64,000 bases of DNA from Chiua virens (Eukaryota > Basidiomycota > Agaricomycetes > Boletales > Boletaceae), in the NCBI GenBank assembly GCA_019787685.1, contig JAHNUO010000014.1, positions 434,001 to 498,000 on the forward strand. Reading direction: 5' to 3'. Made by a program: the position numbers and the translations under genes. Under the pieces are notes generated by a model. That model saw only the letters and a list, made by a program, of their open reading frames with translations. It was not told the DNA's origin and did not search any database. Shown here piece after piece: positions 45,472 to 56,019 of the stretch; position 1 is the first letter of the stretch; every line of letters begins with the position of its first letter.

Positions 45472-46814
45472 AAATACAGTTTAATACACGCAAGAAGAGA
45501 AACAACATCTCATCGAAGGTGCGTGAAAATCACTCACATCACTCCATCCTCGTCCAAATCCCACATAGCCGAACATCGCGTCCGTCAAATCGAAGAATGG
45601 CTCGCCGTCGCCGTCGAGAGCTTCCGCCTCCACCAAGAAGGCCTCATCTCCCGCATTCCCAAGCTCGTTCGCGAGGTCACCATGGGCGACTTTGCGGACA
45701 AGTACAATGGCGATATCCAAGCGTGTCTGCGAGGTATTCAGAGCGAACAGATGGGCGAGACAGAGTTTGAGATCGACCGAGATACGCGAAAGCGCAAGTG
45801 GGCGGCTACGCAGGAGGAGGTGGAGGCGTCTGGGTCTGGGTCTGGACAAGCGTAGGGTGATCAAACTCGGGCTGCAAAGAACGGTGAGTGACTCGTCGCC
45901 GTGCTCTGCGCCGCTAGATTGATCGAGAACACACGCAGCGCGCATGATGACAGCAACACCGAAGAAAACCTTCAGCGGGCCCTCGAATACGTCGCGCGCC
46001 GCGACTGCAAACCGTACACCGGGCGCTCTCCGAACGACAACGACGTGGCCACCCCTTCCGAAACCGTCCCAAGGTCCCAACAAGTCTAACAAACCACCGC
46101 CGTTTGTCGTTCGGACTGCATCACCAGTGAAACAACCCCATACTGCCACTCATCGGTGCACGCGTCCCCCCTCCAGCGCGACTTTTAACCCATGCATGGT
46201 ACCAGCCAAAGCACCTACATACCCAACACTGCGTGTACCTCGACGCGACGAGAGCATGCTCAGCGTCAACGGATCCCCACTTGCCAACCCATACACCCTC
46301 AGACTCGGTTGGTTCACAGGAGAGGACGTCGAAGAAGGATCACATCTCCAAGCAAAAGGCAAAGAGAAACAGACGGACGACTGAGCATCGAAAACCCTCC
46401 GGCGGGTCAACAGCATCGTCATCCGACGCGATCCCTCCGTCACCCTCACTTCGTCTTCCTCATCCCAATCGGACCCACAACCGAACAGGACACACTCTCG
46501 ATCCAATACGCAAGCGCAGAACGCTGCGCACGTCCGTTCCAACTCACGCACGCAACCTCTCCCATCGTCCGACGCTGCACCCCCACCCTCGAACGTCGCA
46601 CCGATCCCCAATCCGGATCGCACCTTCGAGCTCCGCCTCTGCCCTCGTATCCATACCCACGAAAGACGGCCATCTCCTCGAATTCGATCCCCTCATGACG
46701 TCCCCACGTACGCTCGACAAACTCGTCGGTATTACAGACACCGCAAAGAAGCAAGCCAAGGATGAAATAGCTAGACTCGTGAAAGAAGCCGTCCGAGAAT
46801 GGGCGATCGAATAG
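45472..46814 (+). CDS. Borealin-like chromosomal passenger complex subunit (right copy)
   Basis: Mirror of 18218-19560 with identical blocks: EGLISRIPKLVREVTMGDF (about 45630-45690), RVPRRDESMLSVNGSPLANP (about 46230-46290) and EIARLVKEAVREWAIE ending at 46814. The same unresolved 5' end applies: the frame for YTQEEKQHLIE is closed upstream by TAA. Having two copies of a passenger-complex subunit would be unusual for a gene normally kept single. Confidence 0.7.
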
Positions 46815-47294
46815 ATGACAATTTTCCTAGAAACTGGGGCAGTAGACTGAGAGCTGTCCTTTTGACGTGGATCCGTCGATACTCCCTTGTGCAATGGACA
46901 TGGACTCGATTTTCGCATACTGTGCTTTTCAATTCTCTTGTTATTCATCCGACATCGACCCAGACCATATTTATTCAATCCCTCAACTCACTTTCTTTCT
47001 CTCTCCACACACTATCATCTCCGTTGTAGCATTCAGACAATCTATGTGTGTCTGGCGTGCTCAACTATCGTGGAGATGTACATGGCAAGAGAAAGGAACT
47101 CAGATGCAACTTCAAAGTGAGATTATTGTATCGAAAACACATGGAAACGGGCCTCAAAGAGTACAATGTAAAGAGAGAAGAACCACAACTAACATGCATT
47201 GATCTACTACGACAACAACGATAACAACGGATATATGAAAAACTTGACTCGAGGACACCGAACAGAAATGAAGACGTAGGTAGCGTTTATCACC

Positions 47295-48362
47295 TTAGGT
47301 CGTACGCGAGTCAGAGCCGGACCCCTTGTCCATCGATCGCCTCGGCTCGCACTTTGACGAGTAAGCAACTCTCCGTCGCTTCGAGGCAGGTCCTGTTCCA
47401 AGCGCTACGCGGCGACTGGCTGGCGCCGGTGTGTCGAGTTCTCCCTTCGAGTCACGGCCGACATCGACCACGCGCCGGTTTCGCCGCCGGGGGAGCGGCA
47501 TCGAATGTCTAGGTGCCTCCGTACGGTCTCGAGGCCGAGCCTGGGTTACAGTGGTAGGGAAGACAGCGGGTTTGTCTTCCTCTTCCTCCTTTTTGAGCTG
47601 TCCATCATCTTCGGCACGCTTCTTAGGTCGCATGCGAGAGACGATCGTTGAGCCCACACGGTTTGCTGGTCGAGGCAGGGGTACACTTGTTGAGGCGATG
47701 GCTGGTTTCTCCTCCTCCTCCTTGACCTCCTCATCACGGCCACGCTTCCTACTTCGCATGACGGGTGATGCGGCTGTGCGGTCTTCAGATTGAGGTTGGG
47801 TTTCGGTGGTCGAAACGAGGGCGGGTTTCTCCTCCTCCTCCTCCTCCTTGACCTCCTCACCACGGCCACGGTTCCTATTTCGCATGACGGGTGACGTGGC
47901 TGTGCGGTCTTCAGATTGAGGTTGGGTTTCGGTGGTCGAAACGAGGGCGGGTTTCTCCTCCTCCTCCTCCTCCTTGACCTCCTCACCACGGCCACGGTTC
48001 CTATTTCGCATGACGGGTGATGCGGCTGTGCGGTCTTCAGATTGAGGTTGGGTTTTGGTGGTCGAAACGAGGGCGGGTTCTTCCTCCTCCTCCTCCTTGA
48101 CCTCACCACGGCCACGGTTCCTATTTCGCATGACGGGTGGTGCGGCTGTGCGGTCTTCAGATTGAGGTTGGGTTTTGGTGGTCGAAACGAGGGCGGGTTT
48201 CTCCTCCTCCTCCTCCTTGACCTCCTCACCACGGCCACGGTTCCTATTTCGCATGACGGGTGATGCGGCTGTGCGGTCTTCAGATTGAGGTTGGGTTTTG
48301 ATGGTCGATATGACGGTAGGTTTTTCCTCGTCGTCGTCGTCGTCGTCGTCGTCGTCCACATT

Positions 48363-48400
<38 letters not shown>

Positions 48401-50340
48401 TCTCGTTCTCGTCGTCGTCGTCGTCCTCCTCGATCTCGTCCTCCTCGTCGTCCTCGTCGTCCTCCTCGTTCTCGTCCTCCTCGTCGTCCTCCTCGTCATC
48501 CTCGATCTCGTCCTCCTCGTCGTCCTCCTCGTCATCCTCGTTCTCGTCCTCCTCGTCCTCCTCCTCGTCATCCTCGATCTCGTCCTCCTCGTCGTCCTCC
48601 TCGTCATCCTCGTTCTCGTCCTCCTCGTCCTCCTCCTCGTCATCCTCGATCTCGTCCTCCTCGTCGTCCTCCTCGTCATCCTCGTTCTCGTCCTCCTCGT
48701 CCTCCTCCTCGTCATCCTCGATCTCGTCCTCCTCGTCGTCCTCCTCGTCATCCTCGTTCTCGTCCTCCTCCTCGTCATCCTCGTTCTCGTCCTCCTCGTC
48801 ATCCTCGATCTCGTCCTCCTCGTCCTCGTCCTCCTCGTCCTCGTTCTCATCGTCCTCCTCCTCCTCCTCAGGCTCCTCCTCGTCCTCCTCTTCGTTGTCT
48901 TCTTCCCCCTCTTCCTCCTCCTTGATTGCCCCATCATCCCGGGCATGCTTCCTACTCCGCAAGGCAGGGGACAAGACCGGACGTTCTGCATGCCGAGGCT
49001 GACTTTCATTGGTCAAGGCGATGGCGGGTTTGACTTCGTCTTCCTCCTTGACCTCCCCTGCACCCGACCGGGCACGCTTCTTACCTCGCACGATAGGTGA
49101 CGAGTTTGCACGTTCGGGTTGAGGACTCTGGGTTCCATTGGTTGACTCGGAGATGACAGTAGGTTTTTCCTTTTCCTTTTCCTTTTCCTCCTCCTCCTCC
49201 TCCTCCTTGACCACTTCCTCATCCAGAGCACCCTTCTTACCTCGCATGACAAGTGATGTGGGTGCCGACTGGGAGGCACCGGGGATGTTGTGCTTGAGTG
49301 TCGTGCCTGCCACCGAGTCCTCCGATAGCCGCGCAGTTTGGTCATCGGCAGGAGCAGACTGTGAGCAAGAGGGTCTCTGTGAGCTTGACCGGCGGCCATG
49401 CACCTCATCCAAGTCTCTCTTGCCATAAAATGCGCCTTCAGGGCGCAATGGGCGTCGCACGTCGGATCTTGGTGAGCTCGGGCGGAGACCATACAATGCC
49501 CTCAGGCTTCGTCTCCTGTGTTCATCGGACCTCGGTGAGCCCGGGCGAAGGCCAAACAACGCCAACAAGTGTTCCTCGCCATCAGATGCGCCCTCACGAC
49601 GCAGTGGGTTTCGTTGCTCGTACACATCGGGTCTCGGTGGGTTCGGCTGGCGATCATTAACCGCTTCCTCCAAGTGTTCCTCCCCATAAAACGTGCCCTC
49701 GCGGCGCAGTGGGTTTTGTTCTTCGAGAATGTCCAAGGCAATGATCACATTGCCGTCAGAATCCCGGATGAGAGTTTGGTAGCCGGGGTGACCAGGTGGA
49801 CAGATCATGACTGCGCGCGGGGTGCTGGGGAAATATACACGGGCACGCCTTACGTGAGGGTTGGCCGGATCTGGAGGAAGGCGGGCGGGAGGCACGGATG
49901 CTGACAAAGGGACGAACGCCGTGGACATGCCTTCCGAGGTGGCAGCCTGCACTGACGCGTCCTGACGAGCAATCACAGTACCGTTGGCTTCTCGAGTGAC
50001 TGTGGTGCTATTGGCGATGGCCTTTGGCTTAGATTTAGCCTGCTGCAACTTTGCCAGATGCGCGTTGCAGCTTTCGACTTTCTCATTAATCGACTTCATT
50101 TCTAAGAGGATACTGGGGGAAGGTGGTCAGTTGACATGGACGTTGTATGGGGCAAACGACGTACTCGAATAAGTTGTCGTCCGGAATGTTGGTAGGCTCC
50201 GAGGCCCCTTGGCGATCAAGAGACGAAATTGCATCCTCCAATGCTGTTTGAAGAGCTTTCAGGTCTTCAATATGCCCATTCTGGATCCTTTCCTTGATCT
50301 TCGTGATGAGAGGAATGGCCTGAAGATTTGTAACGGACAT
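47295..50340 (-). CDS. Very acidic, internally repeated hypothetical protein (right copy)
   Basis: Exon 1 50340-50165, intron 50164-50113, exon 2 50112-47295; 997 residues. It differs from the left copy by four residues fewer in the Lys-Glu tract (EKEKEK near 49170) and by one Asp-to-Glu change in EEPEEDEEDD (left) against EEPEEEEEDD (right). Both copies keep the frame open through several hundred codons of low-complexity sequence, which suggests either very recent duplication or selection on the protein. Confidence 0.75.
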
Positions 50341-51108
50341 TGTCTCGAATCGATGATCGATAGGGTTGGTGGATTGATCAAGGTAATGCAGACAAGTAAA
50401 GAAGTGGTGAGGATGGAGAACGTGGGGGATAAATCTGTGGCAACTTGTGGACCACGCATGACGGAGCCTTTTTTAACAGCATCGCAGTCCACAATGCTGA
50501 AACACACTCGAGTGGTCCGGGCACGAGGCCCCGTGGGCCGTCAATAGCGCTTGGACCAGTTCCACAGTAATCAGCACTGTGCTTTGTCCTCCGTCCCACG
50601 TCGGGAATCATTATGTCCTATATGGAAAGGGTTTGGGCGGGACATACTACAAGCGAGGTCCAAGTGAGTGTGGGTTGCTGCTAGCACAGACCCATGAGAT
50701 GGTAGCTGCCAAGTCGTTTGTCTTGCTTTGACCTGTGGATCAAAGTGGGCCCCAAAACTGTCAAATTCGATGGTTGAGATTACTGGCTGTGTGTCTCAGC
50801 GGGTGCAAGTAGAATGCCGCCAACCTACCTCGGGAACTGCCGTGACACCTATCGCTCGGAGAGCTCTCACTGGCAGTTCAGTGCCGCAGTAAAGTTAGAT
50901 GGACTTGGATCGGCAGAGAGTAGGAAGTACGCTACAAGCGTACCATTCATACGCCCCGTTTTGAATTTCCACTGCGGCAAACACTCGGCGAGTGATATTC
51001 AGTCACTGAGCGTGACCGAGGCCGACTCTTCACTATCTCGAGAACTACTGTATTTCGTGCCTGTTCAACTTCGTTGCATCCAGAACAATTTCAATGTTGG
51101 ACGTATTA

Positions 51109-51925
51109 TATACAAGCATAGCCTTCGGATGGTGGCATCATGATTGTACTGGCGTAAATAGATACATGCAAACTATATAGAAGGAGATGATGGTACACTA
51201 CGTTAGTCGTAGATTTAGTTTCATTTGAAGGTGCAAATAGTAGGAGAACGTCTTCTCGTTTGCACACTCTCGACAGAGCAGTGTACAGTTGCCCATGAGC
51301 AAATGGTTCGACGCGGAGGTCGAGTACAGCTCTGTCGTGAGTCAAACGCTGGCATCCGTTGAACGTAGAGCCCCATCCCCTCCAAACGTGTAAAATTCCA
51401 CGTCGTGATTAGCGCCGGAGGGCAAAAAAATGAAACCTTCGTGCTTCCAAAACGTTTTTCCTTCAGAATACTTATAGGCCCGCCCTCCCCGAACGCCAAG
51501 GATTCCGTGAAGGCTACAAACGGAGGCCATCTGAAGCGAAGAGAAGAAGGAAAGTGAGAAAAGACAACGCAAAGGAAGAACTGTGGGAGGAGAGCGTGAT
51601 GAAATGCAGCGGAAGACAGGGATCCGCAGGGGCACAGCTAGGAGCCACAGCACCCCCTGACAGAGCGACGCTCCACACGATCGACCGACGACGAGAGGAG
51701 CGTGAGACCCGTGCTGCACACGATGGAAGGACGACGGACCAGAGGGAAAGACAGTTGCAGCGACGCAACGAAGAGCAAGGAGGGACGGCGAAAGAGAGCA
51801 TAATCGATGATCGATGAGCGCTGAGCGATCGCTCCTCGCCGAAAAGAGTGCGGCTAGCACCGCCGCGACGCGTGGCGCGACCGATCATAAGCCACCCGGC
51901 AAGCTGCGGTGCTTAATATAATAGA
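51109..51925 (-). mobile_element. Helitron remnant copy 1 (right arm)
   Basis: Mirror of 13095-13911, with the 5' terminus at 51925 (reads TCTATTATATTAAGCACC on the minus strand) and the frame-shifted helicase tail. Unlike copy 2, this one has kept its 5' half in both arms. Confidence 0.8.
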
Positions 51926-52126
51926 TGTTCAACGTGAGTCCATCACTGATTCTTTCCAGATTCTCGAATCCTCATTCTCTTACCATCATGACCGTGTTCT
52001 GTCTTATGTTGCTACGGGGGAGCTAATCACAGATTTTTTATGTGTTTTTTATGTGTGATGAGTGGTCCAGCCCATGGATCGGCCATCGTTTTTTGAGTGG
52101 GACTTTGTTTGAGAACCGTCACTTGT

Positions 52127-52748
52127 TCAATCTGTGCACGATAGGAGTCTTGGTTGATGGACTGTGAACGCTATTTCTACAAGGGCGCTTGCAAGGGTAT
52201 GTTGTACAAGGTGAGGCTCAATGAATTTCTCACCGAGATATACCCTTAGAGATTGAGCGCGGTACTCAGTTTTGATTTCTTCGAGGTCCGAGTCCATCTC
52301 GACCGGAACTTGCCAATTCTTTGTGTCATCATCCATTTCTTCAAACTCTTCTGACGCTTCATCTTTATCGTCATCTTCGGATGGAGAGTGGTCCTTGAAG
52401 TTGTGGTCGACAAAGTTAAGATAAGGCTTTGATGTTTATTGAAAAGTGCGACGTACCTTGTTCGAAATCCTCTAGATATACAGTTTTTTGTTTGTGTTCA
52501 GTGCTAGGCTTACGTGCTTTTATTTCCTATAATGATTTGAGTCGTTTTAGAGATGAAATGTACTCTTTTCTGGAACACGTTACGAGTGAGACGAATTGAT
52601 TTTGAGCCACCTTCTTCGAACAACATATCTTTCTTTTGGCTCGTGACGCAGGACTTGTTTTGTAACTGTGAGAGTAGATTGAGCACGGTGTCGAAATCAG
52701 TTTTGAATGGTTGCATAAGGGGATGAGTTAAGTGAAGCTGGTACTTCG
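52127..52748 (-). pseudogene. 3' part of the unrecognised gene, cut at the outer junction
   Basis: Mirror of 12272-12893. The frame starts abruptly at the arm boundary (QSKYQLHLTHPLMQPF) and lacks the first about 85 codons present on the left, so it is a truncated copy. The sequence upstream of the boundary is unrelated. Confidence 0.6.
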
Positions 52749-52901
52749 ATTGACTCCTTGAACTCGTACCACCACCTGGCCGCGGTTTTCCCACGGTTCA
52801 GCGCGCGAAATTAGAGGGGGACCGCTCGTCGGCCACGCACAGCAAGCTCCCAGTAGCTCGCAAACTGCCCTCGAGGGTCATGACGGCACGCCCTGCCGCT
52901 C

Positions 52902-53250
52902 GGAAAGTCCTCCCTTAGCAAAGGAGGTGAATGAGACGCATGGACCCGCTCGCCGAAGTCTGCAGCTCGACTCAGAAAGTCCTCCCTTGGCAAAGGAGGT
53001 TAAATTGTCGCGTGGACACACTTTCTGGTGCACGCTATTGAGCACTGAGCTGTGGACTCAAAACTACCAGTGTGGATGAAGAGTCCTCCCTTAGTAAAGG
53101 AGGTTTGCAGTTGGCCTGTAGCCACGCTCCACCACGAAAAATCCAGGTATGTATTTCGTCTGACTCCTGCAGTCAGTCTCTGACTGTCTTTGGTGGTCTG
53201 GGAGTCGGACGTCAAACCGACACAAGCCCTCCCTCAAGGAGGTTTGCAGG
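52902..53250 (+). repeat. Four dispersed copies of a CCTCC...GGAGG hairpin
   Basis: AGTCCTCCCTTAGCAAAGG followed by AGG occurs near 52906, with variants near 52976 (TTGGC), 53081 (TTAGT) and 53223 (shortened: CCCTCCCTCAAGGAGG). Each can fold as a short hairpin. Spacing is irregular, about 70-140 bp. They lie in the putative 5' region of the LINE. Confidence 0.7.
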
Positions 53251-53746
53251 GGCAGTAGCCCCACTCGGTCGAAGGGGTGGCCACATAACCATTCGCGAGG
53301 CAACTTACCGGTTGCTTCGCCAAACTGGCCAAATCCTGTAGAAGGGTGTCCGTGGACATAGGCCTTCGTAACAGGGGGAAATTGGGTTCTAAAAACCATC
53401 CGAGCCAACATGGTCAGAGGACACCCCCGGCCCTACTGTCACTGCGCTGTATCTCCTGACGCTTGTTGGGTGGTACGGCGTAAATAGTAGGGTGGTCAGT
53501 CAGTGTGCTACAACACTCTGGCGAGGCAGTGGACTTTTATTAGATTGCGGATCCGTACGTAGTACCGTAGTGTCTACAGACGAAGCACTAGTAAGGGAAC
53601 GGGAAGCTTTAGTTTGAACTGGTCACTCAAACTGGGGTGGGCCGTGGCATACATAGGTAGTCCCTTTGTGTGGCCCGAGAGGACAAAATCCCTTGCCGGT
53701 TGGCTTTTAAGCCAGCTCATGTTGCTTCCACGAGACACTGGCAACA

Positions 53747-55125
53747 GTGGTGGGCCTTGCAAGAGTGCCCTTTACTTGGGTCCCTCTCCAACCTCTCTGC
53801 CACACCGGCCCCACCCCCATTCAGGGATATGACACCGACACCGCAACCATCACAGGCACCCACCTACCTAGGAACCCCCTCCATCACCCCCCACCCTCCC
53901 TGCCCAACGATGAGGCTCGCACCCCGGAGCCACCAACCCCAACAACCGTTGACCACAGAGACCACTCCCCGCAGGACCCCCACACGAAATCACCCCCACC
54001 CGCAACAACCCCCCCCCCCCCCCCCCCTTTGCACTGGTCCTCCCTCCAAGCCCACCTTGATATGGCAGCGAGTCACAGGCAACACGTCATCACAGGCCCC
54101 CAATCCCCCCTACCTGGCACCACACCAGCCCACACCCCACGTCCCATCGACGGCCTCCCAAAAACCCACCTACTACACAGCGCTCACCTCTTCGACTATA
54201 TGGACCCATCGGACATAAAGTACTGGGACGAGAACGTGGAGGAGCCCAAACTCCTCCTTCACCTCTTCGACACAAACCACGATAAAGCAACCACCGGAAG
54301 CCTCCTGACAGCAGCCCACAAGGTCAGGAAGGTCGTCGAAAACCTCGCCTACGAAATCAGCGACCCATCTACAGTCAAGATACAGTCAAGATCGCCCCTC
54401 CTCGCCCCCTGAGAGAAGGCGATGAGCATGCCCCCTCCACCTTTCTACTCCATGAACTCACACCGCCCCTCAAGGCAGCCCTCCTAGACATGAAGGTGTG
54501 GGCAACCACCGATATTACTTTCGAAGCATTCACCTTCAACCCGACCTTCCCCCTGTACCTATTCGGACTATCCGGTCTAATCGACGCCGAATTCCCCCAA
54601 GCTCTGCACGTGGTCAGATCCACCTGGGAAAGCAGCCAGCTCTACGACGAACTGTCCACTACTTTTGCCAAAGACCCAGACTATCCGAGCGACACCGCCC
54701 CGACCCAACAGGGAGCATTCATGATGTCAGTCTTCCGCACCCTCATAAACACCCTCGCCGTCACTACCGTCGATAACAAGCTCTCAGGGGGCATCCCTGC
54801 CCCCCGCTTCAATGTTTTCGCCAGAATCCCGACATGCAGCCCTGAAACCTGGCGAAATGTCCGTCGTATCCTAGAATCAACCACGTACTCCAGCCCCGTC
54901 CATGGTACCGCAATTCCAGTCGCAAAAAGACAATGCACATACTGTAAATGTCTCACCCATCCCCGTGGCCTGTGCCCATTCCCAGAAGTCGACAGCTGGA
55001 AAGGACCCCCTCTCAACGGTGCACAAACTTTCCCCGAACCTGCTGGGCCCCCACCCGCCATGAGAACGTACCCCGGACGCCGTAACCGCAGGATTGTTGT
55101 ACCTCGCAGGGAACTTACACACTAG
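53747..55125 (+). pseudogene. LINE ORF1 (nucleic-acid-binding, zinc knuckle)
   Basis: Pro/Thr-rich N-terminal part (53830-54180) interrupted by a run of about 20 C at 54009-54028, then LLHSAHLFDYMDPSDIKYWD. After a frame change near 54400 come FEAFTFNPTFPLYLFGLSGL and FAKDPDYPSDTAPTQQGAFM. The tail has the zinc knuckle CTYCKCLTHPRGLC (CX2CX4HX4C, about 54936-54977) and ends at 55125. ORF1 proteins coat element RNA. The C-run and the frame change suggest it is not functional. Confidence 0.65.
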
Positions 55126-56019
55126 AACGCCCATACATATACGTTACACCACTGCCTTCCTTGTACAAACCCCTCATTACAAATTACTTAGTTCGTAGAC
55201 CGAAATAAGGACAACCCCCCCTCTTACCTTCCCCAACCCATAATTGTAGATTCGAACAGGTTTTCGAATACAATATCCCTTTTGCCGCCTCAGAACCTTG
55301 CGTGAGTGCCCTCTACTTAGGCCTTGCAAGAATGCCCTCTACTTGGATCAAATAAGCACTGACGCAATCACCACCATACTAGCAACTAGACCACAAACCA
55401 TAACCAAAAACTACTAACCACCTCCAGCCGCTAATCAAACATTACGGAAGGTATGAGACCAGCGCCTGGAATCAATACACACGAAGTCTGGGTATACAGG
55501 ACCCCCAGACAAGATAAAAACTACTGTACGCCCACATTTACTGACCGAACGCGGGACAGGAAAGCGTAACGGGTCCTGCACAACATCGGCGGCCTATTTA
55601 GGCCAAGGGGTTCCGAGTCCATGGACGAAGCCAGACTTAAGGAGAGGCTCCAGGTCCGTAACCTACCTCCTCCCCAACCCCGGCATAAACCCCCCGCGAG
55701 AGACCGGGACAAGTCCTCCTCTCCCACTTAGCGGTTGGGCGGTGGGAAAGAGTAAAACCAACCCCCAATACCACCTCATTTATTGCTGTTGGGCACCCTG
55801 ATCACCCTGGTTCTTATAATACCGGTTATGGTTCGAGACTCTCGTTGGAGCGAGAGGGGGACCAAAGCACCACCGGGGCCCCCCTCCAGGACACCCAACG
55901 AGCGATGGTAGGTGGACCCCAAGCCCCACCAGGCACTGGTACACAAGCCGATCAACGAGACCAACAGTCTGATCACACACTACAACACCCCCCCCCCCCC
56001 CAAACTCAACACCACACAC

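Larger units (their letters stand above)
39222..52748 (-). repeat. Right arm of the 14-kb inverted duplication
   Basis: Reverse complement of 12272-26265. The outer end is 52748 (GTGAAGCTGGTACTTCG | ATTGACTCC) and the inner end 39222, inside the intact RecQ gene. It lacks 500 bp at the junction 41918/41919, has an extra 46-bp minisatellite unit and is two hexamers shorter in the Lys/Glu tract of the acidic protein gene. Confidence 0.97.

Noticed and set aside
12272..52748. Large DNA transposon (Starship-like) with 14-kb terminal inverted repeats
   Set aside because: No DUF3435 captain recombinase; the only tyrosine recombinase belongs to a decayed DIRS element, and the arm ends cut through genes rather than forming element termini.
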